Shown: one piece after another, positions 26,001 to 37,596 of the stretch
Layout of the letters: the number at the start of each line of letters is the position of its first letter
How positions within the stretch are numbered: the first letter of the stretch is position 1
From: Pseudopyrenochaeta lycopersici
Taxonomy: Eukaryota > Ascomycota > Dothideomycetes > Pleosporales > Pseudopyrenochaetaceae
Assembly (NCBI GenBank): GCA_003313425.1
Contig: NHZP01000002.1
Coordinates: 62,001-126,000 of the forward strand
DNA length: 64,000 nucleotides
Direction of reading: 5' to 3'
Position numbers and translations under genes: made by a program
Notes under the pieces: model-generated
Databases searched by the model: none
Seen by the model: only the letters and a program-made list of their open reading frames with translations
Told to the model about the DNA's origin: nothing

Positions 26001-27554
26001 CTTATAAGGGTATAACTTTAAGTATAAAAAAAGAGGGTAATAAATTTCTTTATATAAGAAGGCTATCTATTCTAAAAGTCTATAAAGAATATAGCTATTT
26101 ATTAAGTTATAGATAATCCTAATCTTAAGACTACAGCTATATAAGAAGTGTATTAAAAGATTAGTTATAGAGGAGTAAACAGCGTCTATTTAATACTTAC
26201 TTAATAATACTAGTAGGAAAGGATATATAAGGAAGTGTAACGCATAATTATATTATACGAATAGTACTAGTAAAGATTATTAAGTTATAAGTAAGAGATA
26301 CTAATAAATACCTACTATTACGCGTTATAGGAACGAGTTACTATAGACGTTATTTACATACTATATTATTAAGGAAAGAAGTTTATTATAATTATATAAG
26401 AATACCTTAGTAGATAGCTAGAGGCACGAGTAATAGCTAATAATAAGTTATCTACTATTACTAAGTTTTTATATAAAGAAATCTTATATTACTAGAGTAT
26501 AATAAGGATACTTACTATAAATAGCAGACCTAATTTTAGAAAGGTAGTTAAAGCCCTTACTAAGATTTATTATATTAGAAGAATCTAGGTATTAGTATAT
26601 AACTCTTAGGCTATAGGGAAAATTAAAGATAGTTATAAGCTAATATATAACGTACTAGTAAAGCTTCCTAGACTTTAAGTTAATAATCTTCTAATAGTAT
26701 TATAGGCAGATAGAATTTCTACTTAGAGTTAGACTAGATATTCTCCTTATTAGTTAGTTACTAGTTAGAACCTAGTACTTCTAATTAAGCTTACTCTTCT
26801 AATATAGTAGATATTACTATTTAGATAAGTAATATTAAGAGGCTATTTACTAGCAGTGCGAGCTATACAGCTAGATTTAAGAGATTAATTTCTTAAGGAC
26901 GCAGCATTAAGAACTAAGCGCCTGTAACGCAAAAAGAAGGAATACTAGGATAATTACAGAGAAATTTATTAAAAAAAAATTAAAGAAGATAACTTTATAC
27001 TAATATAGGACTTAGCTAGAGATATTAATATATTAAGAGATAAGAAGCTTACGAGCAGATAGCTAGGGCTATATAAAGTCTTTTATACTAACTAAGATAA
27101 AGGTAATTATTAACTTATAGACCTTAATAGCACGCGATTTAGAAATACTACCCTAGGATAGAGACTTAAACTATAGGTACCTTAAGATAAAATTAAGGTT
27201 ACTTAGGAGTATTAAGGTCGCGTAAAGCTATAAGATCTATTATTATAGGATACTAAGGCTAACTTTTTACTACTACCTATTTAATTTAATAACTCTTAAG
27301 ATAATAAGTTTATAGTTATTAAGAATCCTAACTAAGACGCAATTTAGTTACAAGAGATAGAGAATAACCCTCCTATAAACTTAGATTTATCTAAAGATAT
27401 AATACAGCTAACTACGCGTAGCTATCCTATTATTATACTAAGATCTTTAAATAGAGACTAAGAGATAATAATATGTTTAAATACCTAATTTAGAAATTAA
27501 TTCTAACTTAGAAGATAAGCTTACTTAAGCCTAAGGGACGGGCTTTTATCTTAA

Positions 27555-27905
27555 AGCAGGGGAGGAGGCTGTATTTCCTTTATTAAATTTTCGTATATTT
27601 TTACATATTTAGTATTATACACGCAGCGCGACCTCCTAGGCATATAAAAATAAGTTAAAATTAAACGAAATATTATTTAGAGTTGCTAGGAGGTTAATCT
27701 CCTTATTGCGTAATTAAAAATAGTAGAGAAACTAGAGTGTTAAAGAGTCTAGCTAATCAGCAATTACTAGGTAAGCTTAGCAAGACCTGCTAAAATCTGA
27801 TTAGCTAGACAACTTAATATCTGCGCTAATAGCAGTAACGCAACCATAAGATCACAGAGCGATAATTCGAAGATACAGAATTAATTAAAGGAGGTAGAAG
27901 ATAAG
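27555..27905 (+). promoter_or_regulatory. Internal purine tract and candidate LTR-like or promoter region between pol and extra ORF
   Basis: The tract agcaggggaggagg (27555-27568) is followed by TGTATTTCC, the arrangement normally seen at a polypurine tract/3' LTR junction, and a TATA-like cctaggcatataaaaa occurs near 27640. I found no second copy of 27570-27860 elsewhere in the window, so it is unclear whether this is a true LTR of another element, a central purine tract, or a promoter for the downstream frame. Confidence 0.35.
27747..27810. repeat. Hairpin repeat, copy 2
   Basis: A 64-bp unit with a perfect 14-bp inverted repeat (GTCTAGCTAATCAG / CTGATTAGCTAGAC). It lies between the end of pol and the extra ORF. 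See copy 1 at 22981-23042. Confidence 0.65.
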
Positions 27906-28141
27906 ATAATTAATATTTTTAAGTGTAAAGGTAAGTTTATAGCTGCGTTTAGTAGTAAGATAAGACCTGCTTAGGAAACGTTCCTAAGTAGCCTACTCTT
28001 AAGAGGACCTGCTATACTAGCTAATTAGGTAATAGAAAGGAGTAAACAGGATAGTAACTTTACCTTTTACTATATTAATAAGCCTTAGTAGGGCTTTTAA
28101 GTAAAGTTAGGGAGGGAAAGATACCCTCTGCTGCTTAAACC

Positions 28142-31100
28142 CCCCTAAATCTTAAGCCTGTAGTTAATCCTATAGGGCCTAAGTTTCTCTTTCTTACTTC
28201 CTATTACTATCTATTAAAACTTTCTAAAGTAGACATATAAGTGCCTGTTAGGTATAAACTTTAAGTAATATTACAGCTGCCTTAGACACCTAAACAGCCT
28301 AGGAAGCGTCCGCCCCTACTGTTAAACCTAAATCCTTAACTAACTACAACTATAATTAAGCCTGCGCTAATAAAGATTATGTAATTTACTAGTAAAGAAG
28401 CTATTTAAGACTATAGAATTAAGCTTAAGCGTTATAGTAACGTTAAAGTCTCTTAGCACGCAGGGATTATAGTAGATAATTAGGTTTAAAGCTTACTAAA
28501 AGTCTCGCCTATTAAATAGAAGAGTATAGTAGATAATTAAATAGTAGCCTTAGTAACTTACTTTAATAAGACTTTAACTCTTATTATCGCGACTAGAGAA
28601 TTTCTAAAAAGAAGACTAAGCCTAATATTATAGTATAGAGGTATTACTACTTTTAAGCAGTAATATCCTATACTTAAGGATATAGATACTTATAAGAAGA
28701 AGAGGAAAAAAGAGATAAAGAGCGCGTTTACCTATCTAGATAAATACTATTAGTATATACTAAGGCAGGTTCTTATTCTATATTCTATTTAAGTAGTATA
28801 CTTATACTCTAGCGTAATAGTAGTCTAATAGTTATTACGCAGGACTTTACTAGATAACCTTACTCTCTTCCTTAATATAGCTCTTTACTATTAATAATAA
28901 TCTGTAAAGAGGAGATAGAATAGATTTATTAATATTACTAACTAGGAAGAAGTACGTTAGTAGATAGCTAATATACCTACTTAGATAAAGAAGTATTATA
29001 AGGATAGTAACGCTAAGTTACAGGGTATTATTAACAAGTATAAGATACTTACCTCTAGGATTACAGCTAATAATATAGACACGCGCTCTAGATAGGGGTA
29101 CCTTAACTAGATATTCTAGATAGAGGTAATTAAATAGTATAGAAAGTAATTATATATAGGGACGAAGCTTCCTCTAAATATAACTATTCCGCCTAAGTAG
29201 CTATAGGAGAATTATTTTAGGTATTATAAGTAGACTAAGTTACTTCTTTCTACTACTAGTAATAGTAAGAATAATACTGCGGCTAAGGCTAGCGTCTAGA
29301 TAATAGCCTTAGCGATAACTATATCTAAACGTGCTAGAAGCTAAAGCCCTACTACTTTATTAAATATTAGAGAGCGCACGTAAGTTATTAAGCCTTCTAG
29401 TCTTAGTTACTAACGTATAAGTAAAGAATTTAGAGGCGACATCTAGAATAAGCTAGAGAAGCTAGGTGAGCTTTAAATAGATAGGCTGTCTATTACAGCT
29501 AAAAGTATTTAAGAAATCTAGCTAGAAGAATAACGTTTAAGAGGAAATAGGCGAACTTAATAATAAGTTAAGGTAGTAGAGGCCCTTTAAGAGAAATTCT
29601 GTCTTAGGCAGCGTTAGAGATTTCTCTCTATACAGCCTCTTACTCTAGATAAGATTTGCGTAAGAGACTTAAAGTTAGTAAGGCAGCTACGCGAAGAGTT
29701 AGAAATACTGCTAGTAATACTTAATAATAGTATTAACGTTTAAGACTTAATTAAAGAAGATATCTCGCTTAAAACTAGTATTACAGTAAAATCGCGTAAG
29801 AGATATAACTATATAAATAAATAGTCTACTCTAGTTAAGATAACTGCGTTACTTACGTCTAGGAAGTTAAATAATAGTAAGCGCGTCTAGCTAATTAATG
29901 CCTAGTATTAAGAGTGTATAAATTTTAGCACTCTTAAGGATAGGCAGAGTAGTTAAGTATTCAACTATCGCAGGGTGTGCTGGCAACATTATTATTACGT
30001 AGCTGGTAAGATAGGCCTGCTTACTTAAAGTCTTAGCATTTTAAATATAGTTTAGCTGCTTAAGATACTATACTATTATTAGGATTAATAGGGTTAGCTT
30101 TAGTTAGACCTAGTAACTTAAGTTCTATTCTTAGCCCTGTTTTAAAGAGACTATACACATTAAGACCTAAAGAGCTATTATTATTGCCTAGTAAAAGTTT
30201 AAGTCTAAATTAACTAGGACGAAGTTGCTAAGGCTCTTAGTTAGGGAGTATATGTTAAAGTATTTAAGGAGTATAGCAGCATTACCTACGATGCCTTTAG
30301 CTAGATTTTTAAGGATCCTAAGCTAGTCTTAATCCTTAATTAGAGTTTTAATATATACCTCTACTACACATAGTTAATTAATAGCAAGAGTAACCTTAGC
30401 TAGTGTTAGGTAATATATTATTTATTAATATAGCAGCTTGTGCGAGGTAACGTTAAGTATTAGCTGCTATACGCAGTCTTGCGAAAAGAGCCTAACCTAA
30501 TTTCTTACCCTTATTACACGAAATATACTAAGCCTAGGGATAGGACTTACTTCTGTTATATTAACTTAAATATCTCTAAGGCTATATACTTAGGCAGGGG
30601 CGTAGATATTATCTAAGGAAGCGTCTCTTTTAATAATAAAGATAAAGACAACTGTACGCAGATACTACGTAGCTTTTATAATATTATCTATAAGTACTAG
30701 AACTAGCAAGAAAACTTAGGACTTAAGAACTCTACTAGTTATATTAAGGGATAAGACAATAAGAGGGACTGGCTAGAGAGTTGCAGTGCGAAATTCCCTA
30801 ACGTCAAATAGTTTAGTTAGCCTTGTAAGGCTAGTTATGTCTACATCTCTAATCCTAGGCTGCCTTTTAGGTCTACTAGACCTGCAACTAAGTAATAACG
30901 AACTATCTTACCTTAGTTTATTAAGGTAGAAGAGGACATAACTACGATAGAGATTCCTAAGATAGGCTTCTATTAAGAGCTTACTGCTGCCTTTTAAAGC
31001 TTAACTGCCGCGCTAAAGTTACCTTCTAGACACTTAAATTACTATAGCGGCGTTAAGTAGGCCTTTCTTAGAGATGTTACACTAGTATACTCGTTAAATA

Positions 31101-31729
31101 TTGCTAAGGCTATAAACTGTTAGCTAAGATAGGACTCTCCGCTAGTCTTAGAGGAACTAACTAACTTATTTATAGATTAGCCTAATCCTAGTTTAATCTG
31201 TTAATTTATTAAGGATACTAGGAAGGCTACAGTAAAGATAATTAAAGAGTATTAAGTTGTCTGCTAGTATTATAATAAGCTTACTTTTAGGGAAGATAAA
31301 GACCTTAGCGTACCTAACAGGTTATTCTTCTTAAATAAAAGTATAAATCTAGCTTAGGAAGCTAAGTAGTAGAAGCATAATAGGTAGGTTAAATAACGCA
31401 CTGCCCTAGACAAGGTTCTTAAGGAGCTTTCTAATAATCCTAATAGTAAGGCTGCTAGGATACTGGACAGGAAGGAGAAACTAAGGCGTCTGTTAATCCG
31501 AAGCGCAACTAAGTCTCTACAGACTTTAACTTATACTAGTTTACAAAGGTTATTATCGCAGCAGCAGGCGCTAAGTTAATATTCGCCTGGTCAGTTACCT
31601 ATGGGACCTCCTCTCGCGTCTTCTCGCCCTAGGCGAGCGCAACCTAACATAGGCGCGTTAAATCTGCATGCACCGTCGCAAACTACTCGTCGTAGCAAGA
31701 GGATTAAGGAGATTAAGAAGAAGAAGTGA
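28142..31729 (+). pseudogene. Extra long ORF of the large Gypsy element (about 1,195 codons), RIP-inactivated, function unknown
   Basis: One plus-strand frame runs from about 28142 to TGA at 31727-31729. Premature stops are TAA or TAG, which CpA-directed RIP produces from CAA, CAG and TGG. No frameshift was needed over this span. A short preceding stretch (about 27906-28140, FKCKGKFIAAF...) is in another frame and may be a 5' exon. The C-terminus is strongly basic (RRSKRIKEIKKKK), like a nuclear localisation signal. Near 30545-30575 the frame reads TYFCYINLNIS. Undoing transitions would allow an H-x-D pair as in Fe(II)/2-oxoglutarate oxygenases, but the distal ligands are not clear, so that is only a suggestion. 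No gag, RT or integrase motif is present. Confidence 0.5.
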
Positions 31730-32102
31730 GACTTGACGGACTCTGATTGGCTGAGTGCCTCTAGGTCGTTTGAGGGATACTAGGACGATAGCATACTTAC
31801 TTGCGTCTTTAATAGTAAGGTTAAGGCGCGTTTTCTTTTATTTTTCCTATAGTCTTTAAGAGATTTAACGATAAAGTACGAGAGTTTATAAAGGAACCTG
31901 CACGATTACAAGGACTGCTCCTCCTGCAGAAATGCAGCTTATGCTGCCTTCCTTTATTCGTAGGGTAACAATTTCTTTCTTTTTTCTTTTGTGTCTTATC
32001 TTAGTTCTCTTCTCCTCCTGCTAGCAGTTCTGCTTATAAAGAGAATGAATAATAAGCAGGATTTATAAGCTTAATAGGACTAAGCTTGAAGTAGGGGAGG
32101 TT

Positions 32103-32466
32103 TGTGCCGTTGCACAGGGTACCTAGGCAATTAGGTGATGATAGGTTTCCTTTGTCAGCGAAATTTAGTAATAAGACTTAGAGATGCGAGAGATCTTAAC
32201 ATTATGCACTATGCACCACACACCACGATAATTCACTTCAAAACTAAGATTTTGCAAAGTAGCTAGTGTATTAGCTACGTCAATTCAATGAGATTTCAGA
32301 CTATTTTATTTATTACTTTTAATCAGGCTCCATACTTACCTTCGTTTCTGGCAGACTGCACAGGCAGGGCTGCTCCTGTTATTCACGCACGTTTGATTCC
32401 AACGTTACCTCTCATTCACAACACCAGAACTGCGGGATTGTGCCGAACCACCTTGTTAACTCCACA
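32103..32466 (+). repeat. 3' LTR of the large Gypsy element
   Basis: 364 bp, preceded by the purine tract at 32089-32100. Same length as the 5' copy at 14171-14534. A 60-codon open frame inside it (32288-32470) is LTR sequence, not a gene. Confidence 0.85.
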
Positions 32467-33129
32467 CTAGGAGTAATTTTATAAAGTATTAAAGGAAGTA
32501 TAGTAGAAGATCCCTAATTTGTACGTAAAGACACTTATTCTATCTATACTATAACGCCTTACTACTCTAAGGTATACGCACAGTTATTAAATAAAATATT
32601 AAGCTTTTTATAATAAATTAACGCCTCTTTTTACGTTATTATAACTTTTAGGGGTTTATTAATAGAGAGGGTAGAGGGAGGTATTAATGTTTGGACCTCG
32701 TATTCGGTTATTAGTGAACCGAACTTTTGTCCTAGTACTGTAGTAGCTCTAGTAGTAAGGGTAGTAATAGCGAGTAGGGGTGCTATTAGCGCCTTAAGCG
32801 TAGGTAAGGCTAAGAAAGAGATTAAGTGCAGCGTAAGTAATAAGAGTTAAGTAGTTTTAGCGTTTTTAAGGGTTTTCTTTTACTTTTTATAGATACCTAT
32901 AAGCCTAAGGCTATAATAATAAGTTCTACTTTTTTTTAGACTTACTTCTCTTTAGCGCTTTAGTTACGTAACTTATACTTTCTTTCTCTTTCTTAAGCGT
33001 ATAGCTCTTCTTTCTTATTTAAACTCTTAAACTAGCTTATCTATATTTTTAAAATCTAATACTAAAGTCCAAGTCTTCTAAGTCTTATTATAGCTTTTTT
33101 ACCTTAGCTAGTACTATAGTTAGCTCTTC
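32467..33129. other. AT-rich degenerate stretch, no gene recognised
   Basis: RIP-like composition, with a small inverted repeat TTCGGTT...AACCGAA near 32711-32731. It may be the decayed 3' end of the minus-strand Gypsy relic, but no LTR matching its 5' LTR was found here. Confidence 0.35.
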
Positions 33130-33134
33130 TTTAT

Positions 33135-33384
33135 TGTAATGGGCTGCGCCCTTTAAGCAGGAGAGGCTTCGCTACTATCGCACGAGGAAGGAACTCCTTA
33201 ATCTCCTCTGCCCCCTTTTCTTATCAGCTCGTACAAGTTAGCAGCTAGAGGAGCACGTTCCTCTTCACTCGTACGAACATATATATATATCCTCTAAGGA
33301 TACCTGTAACCTCTTCTCTATCTTTCTCCTTCTGTAGTATAGGACAAATGCACACTCGTTAGTTAGGCCTCTTCGCCCATGACA
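33135..33384. mobile_element. Solo LTR (family B, copy 1) with 5-bp target duplication
   Basis: 250 bp, TGTAATGGGCTGCG...CATGACA, flanked by tttat at 33130-33134 and 33385-33389. A second copy with a different duplication lies at 58431-58662. There is little RIP damage although both flanks are strongly mutated. No internal sequence is attached. Confidence 0.85.
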
Positions 33385-35753
33385 TTTATATATTTACTTA
33401 AGAACTTTTTAACTTCTTAGACTTTCTCTCTTTTAAGAGTATTATGAAGTAGCTAAGTATTTTCTTCTTCTTCTTACTAAGATTTCTAGTATTTAAAGAG
33501 TAAGATATAGAATATATTATAAATATAGTAGTAAGGTAGTAGAATTAAGTAATATACCTAAGTTCTAACTACTTCTTTTACTCTAAAGAGTCTAATAAAC
33601 TTGATAGATAACTTTTTATTTAGTTAGTAAGTTAAGTTAATAGACTTAGTACTAAGTAATATAAAATCTCTTTAGTAGAATACTTTATTTTTATACTTTT
33701 TATAAGTATTCTATGAGTATAGTCCTTACGCTATATATACGCTTAACTCTATCTATTATATTAAGTATCTCTTTTTCTAGCCTACTATCTTTAGGAGGTA
33801 AAGTAACTAGTAGGTGCTTACTATATATAGTATAGAAAGAAGTTAATTTTATTAACTTATAGACTAAATTATTATATATAAATTAAGCTATACTTAAAAG
33901 CTTAACCTAGTTATCCTAAGCTACTAATATAAAGACTTAAAAGTACTATTTAAGCGTTTAATTCTAGTGTTTTATTTACCTATCTATCTATAGATAGAAA
34001 GCTATACTTAGCTTACGCTTTACTTATAGTTAGTAGTAAATCTCTACCTAAAAGTTAGAGGTAAAGATAAAGCCTCTATCTAATACAATACTTTTCTATA
34101 CTCTAAACTTTAAAATTATATAGTTAAAGTAAGCTTTTATAAACTATTTTATATTTTATATCTTTAAAGTAGGTATATAAAGTACTATCTTTAAGAAGTA
34201 ATTAATAATTATAAGGATTATATTAAATATATAACTTAAACTATTCTTTACTTAAAGTAACTTAAAAATAAAGTCTAGTATAACTTCCTTAAATATATCT
34301 CTAAGAACTAGTAGAGGTACTAGCTTTTTATATTAACTATACTTTAGAGCTTTACTCTTTTAGTAAATAGTATATATTCTTATATACTCTTAAATATTAA
34401 AACTAAGCGTTAGCTAATAGTATAGCCTTCTAATTCGCTTAAGTATTCTACGTATACTAAAGTAGCCTACTATACGCGTATTATATTTTAAAATAAAATC
34501 TCTTACTTAATAGCTAGTTCTTCTAAAATATATATTCTAATATTATATTTTAAAACTTTTCTTTTATTAAGACGCTAAATAGGCGCTCTTCTACTACTTT
34601 AAGTACGTTCTATATATATAAAGTTTATAATCTACTACTAAGTAAAGGTATCTCTTTACTATAGTTAGTATAAAGTCTTTATCTATATTTTAGACTCTAC
34701 TATTATAGGTTTACTACTAAGCGTAGTATGTATAGTATATATTCTATAGCGCTAGTAGTAGGGACCTTTATAGTTCTATAAACTATAGTAATATACGTCT
34801 TATACGCGCCTACTAAGCTAAGCTTAGTTATAAATCTTCTTACTCTACTATACTTTACTCTTACTAGTAGTTTATTTTATAAAATAAGTAATAACTAGGT
34901 TAGTAATATGTTCTCTTATATATAATTTACTCTTTATAAAAGACTATCTATAGGGTTTATTTTTTCTAAGTAGTACTTTACTTTAAAATTAAAAGCTCTT
35001 AGATAGATTACCTAACGTGCTTAACATAGGTTTAACTTCTATACTACGCGTATAGAGTATAAGTTATTATAGTTACTTAGGACCTATATAGTATACTATA
35101 TACTTTAAAAGTAATACTACTACTACTACTACTTAAAGCTATATATACTTACTAAGAGCTCTAAGTTATATATTTTATAATTTAGCTTAGTACTCTAAAG
35201 CTTTCTTAATATAAAGGTAATTAGATACTATTTTTTATCTTTAAATAACTATAATAGAATACCTAAGATAGTAAAAGTAGATATATCTATCTCTATGCGT
35301 ATTATAAGAGTAGAGTTAAAATAGCGTAGAATTAGCGTACTTAAAAAGCGCTCTTTAAGCTTCTTAAATAATATATTTACTATATTATTCTAATAAAAAT
35401 CTTAATTACTCTTAAGTAAATTAGTAAGAAGAGCTATTTTATAAGCGTATCCCTTAATAAAATATTAATAAAAGTTAGTAAACCTAAGAAAGGACTAGAG
35501 TTCCTTAATATTTATAAGCTATAGCTATTAAGTAATAGGCTTAACACGCGCTAGATCTACGTAGATTCTATGCTTTATAATAATAAACCTAAGGAAGTAA
35601 ACTTTACTTAATATAAAGGTATACTTTTTAAGGTTAGTAAAGAGTTCTACCTTTTATAAGGCTTTAAGTATAGAGCGTACTACGCGCTAGTATATTATAA
35701 TATCTTTACTATAAGTGTATATAAGTATATTATTAAGGTAAACTACGTAAATA

Positions 35754-37596
35754 ACGTGTTCTACTACTTAGTAGGCAAAACTAGTTAGTAGGCAACCCTA
35801 CCAAAATCAACCTGCACTACCACGTTCAAACAGTAATAGCCTTAACACAGTAACTATAAATAGCTTAAAAAGAAGGTAAGGTAGAGCTAGCTATAGCAGT
35901 AATTTAAAAAAAATTAAATTTCTAAAGTTTCTTATATAGCTGCGCTGTATGCAGTCTCTTATTTAACGCTTAAACGCTGCCTTAAGGCACCCTACCTTAA
36001 GCTGTACGTAACTACTAAAAGCGTAAGCTAGACTTTACTAAAGAGTAGTCCCTTATTTAATAGATACTAGACCTTACCTAATAAGGCGTTTTACTGTAAA
36101 TTATTATTATATAGTAGATAGTAGATGTACTACTAGCTGCGCGAGGTAATAATCCTCCTCTTTAGCTAATTAGTAAGAACTAGATATTACGCTTTATTAA
36201 TTATAAGCTAGAACTCTATATAAGATAGAATAGAAAGCTCTACTTACAGCGCGCTCTAAGTAAAGACCTAGCTTCTATTAGTGCGTAGTTTAAGCTTATA
36301 TAAGAGACGTGCTATGCGTATAGCGTAGTAGACGTAGACTTCTATAACTTTAATAAGACTAGGTTTATAATAGGCGTTATAGTAATATTAAAGGTTATTA
36401 CTAGCTTAGATACTATAGGACGAGCAGTTATAGTTTAGCTAGGTAACCGCAACTAGGTTACAGTAATTAAGTCTATCAGCGCGACAGGCCGAGTGCTGCC
36501 TCTGTTTATTATCTTACATACTAAGATGCACTAAGCTGCCTGGTACAATAGGCTACCTGCAGGCTCAGCAGGCTTAGTACTCGCAGTTAGCGACAATAGC
36601 TAGACAACAGATAAGCTAGGCCTTGAGTGGCTGAAGCACTTTAACAGGTATACGGCCTACTACGCTTAAGGAGCCTATCGCCTGCTTATACGAGATAGGC
36701 ACAGCAGCTACACAACACCTAAGTTTAACTAGTACTGTAAGGAGAATAAGATTATTAGCCTCTACATACCTCCTCATACCTCACATCTCCTGCAGCCTCT
36801 TAATATTAGCTGCTACTCTCCTCTTAAGCATGTGTACGGTAAGGAGATAGACGAGCTTACGCGTAAGGGTATATTTTATATTAATAAGCTAGACTTCCTC
36901 TCTATCTACTATAAGGTTAGACGCAAGGTATTTATAGAGAAGAATATTAAGGCAGGCTTTCAAGCAACAGGCGTTGTCCCAGCTTATCCTAAGCGCGTAC
37001 TCTCGTCGCTCACAGTTGTCCGTACGCCGTCTCCACCAGCGACAACAGAGGTAGCAGCAGCTAGGTAGCCAGCTGAGACGCCGCACACGATATCTCAGCT
37101 TAAGAAACAGGCTCAGCTAGTTTAAGACCTCCTGCATCATCAGACTTAGAACCTAAGTAGCCAAGCTATTTGCCAGCTTATTAAGGGTTGTCACCTTGCT
37201 ATAAACTCAGCAGCCATCCTCGCAGACAAGAATAGAAAGCTGCGTGCAGCTACTCAGCGTAAACAACGTAAGAAACAGCAGCGCAGGCAATATATAGCCC
37301 GTAGAGGAGCTCTGCAGGTTAAGCAGGGCCAGCTGCTTATTGCAGAGGCTGGTAGGGTAGTCAATAAGGGTAGTCAAGCTCAGCCTAGGCGAGTGCGCCA
37401 GCGCGCACCACCAACGTGCAGTAACTATCATATCTAAGGGCATACTCAAACTCAGTATAGAGGTAGGTAGACTAGCTTATCTATTAATTTTATTTATAAT
37501 TTACTATGCTGCTGTTAAACAATTAAGTAAAAAGGTGTGTTAATTTTAGTGGGGCTGCCTACTAACTGGTTTTGCCTACTAAGTAGTAGAACATGT
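35754..37596 (+). mobile_element. Complete pogo/Fot1-like DNA transposon (1843 bp) nested in Gypsy RT
   Basis: Terminal inverted repeats of about 45 bp start TGTTCTACTACTTAGTAGGC at each end, with TA duplications at 35752-35753 and 37597-37598. The length equals that of typical Fot1/Molly elements. The transposase is on the plus strand from about 35.9 to 37.4 kb. DDE_1 landmarks are NRNQVTVIKSISATGRVLPL-like at about 36448, WYNRLPAGS at about 36541, PPHTSHLLQPL at 36770-36802, and NIKAGFQATGVVPAYP at 36946-36993. TAG/TAA stops at former Gln/Trp codons show RIP, although the last 600 bp is less affected and keeps a 78-codon open stretch. It splits the host Gypsy RT, so it arrived later. Confidence 0.85.

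Larger units (their letters stand above)
20434..27555 (+). pseudogene. Gypsy gag-pol, RIP-inactivated
   Basis: The gag segment surrounds the solo LTR insertion (FIGKDVTKFLDNFNRQAD at about 20595-20650, resuming after 21047). Pol follows. The RT region near 24640-24990 reads TADKFSKRFSRYYILSLIDL, and its active-site box is FINNITASS at about 24959, where the Asp-Asp pair reads Asn-Asn. RNase H follows to about 25750, and a zinc-binding/integrase region lies at about 26000-27000. The frame carries dozens of TAA/TAG stops but few indels, which is typical of RIP rather than random decay. It once supplied capsid and replication enzymes for the element; it is now non-functional. Confidence 0.75.
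14171..32466 (+). mobile_element. Large Ty3/Gypsy LTR retrotransposon with extra ORF; hosts nested Copia element and solo LTR
   Basis: It is bounded by two 364-bp direct repeats, 14171-14534 and 32103-32466, both starting TGTGCCGTTGC and ending in CCACA (CCATA in the left copy). A purine tract (gaagtaggggagg) directly precedes the right repeat, so it is read on the plus strand. After subtracting a nested Copia element (15090-20428) and a solo LTR (20716-21043) with their duplications, it is about 12.6 kb, long for a fungal Gypsy element. The order is leader, gag (split by the insertions), protease/RT/RNase H/integrase to about 27.5 kb, a second purine tract, then an additional reading frame to 31.73 kb. 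Stops are nearly all TAA/TAG, as expected from CpA-directed RIP. The flanks (actat/ctagg) are not a clear target duplication. Confidence 0.75.

Noticed and set aside
32288..32470. 60-codon ORF on the plus strand
   Set aside because: It lies wholly inside the 3' LTR of the large Gypsy element and has a RIP-broken equivalent in the 5' LTR; not a gene.
14166..32471. Target-site duplication of the large Gypsy element
   Set aside because: Flanks actat and ctagg do not match; RIP cannot account for the difference, so no duplication is claimed.
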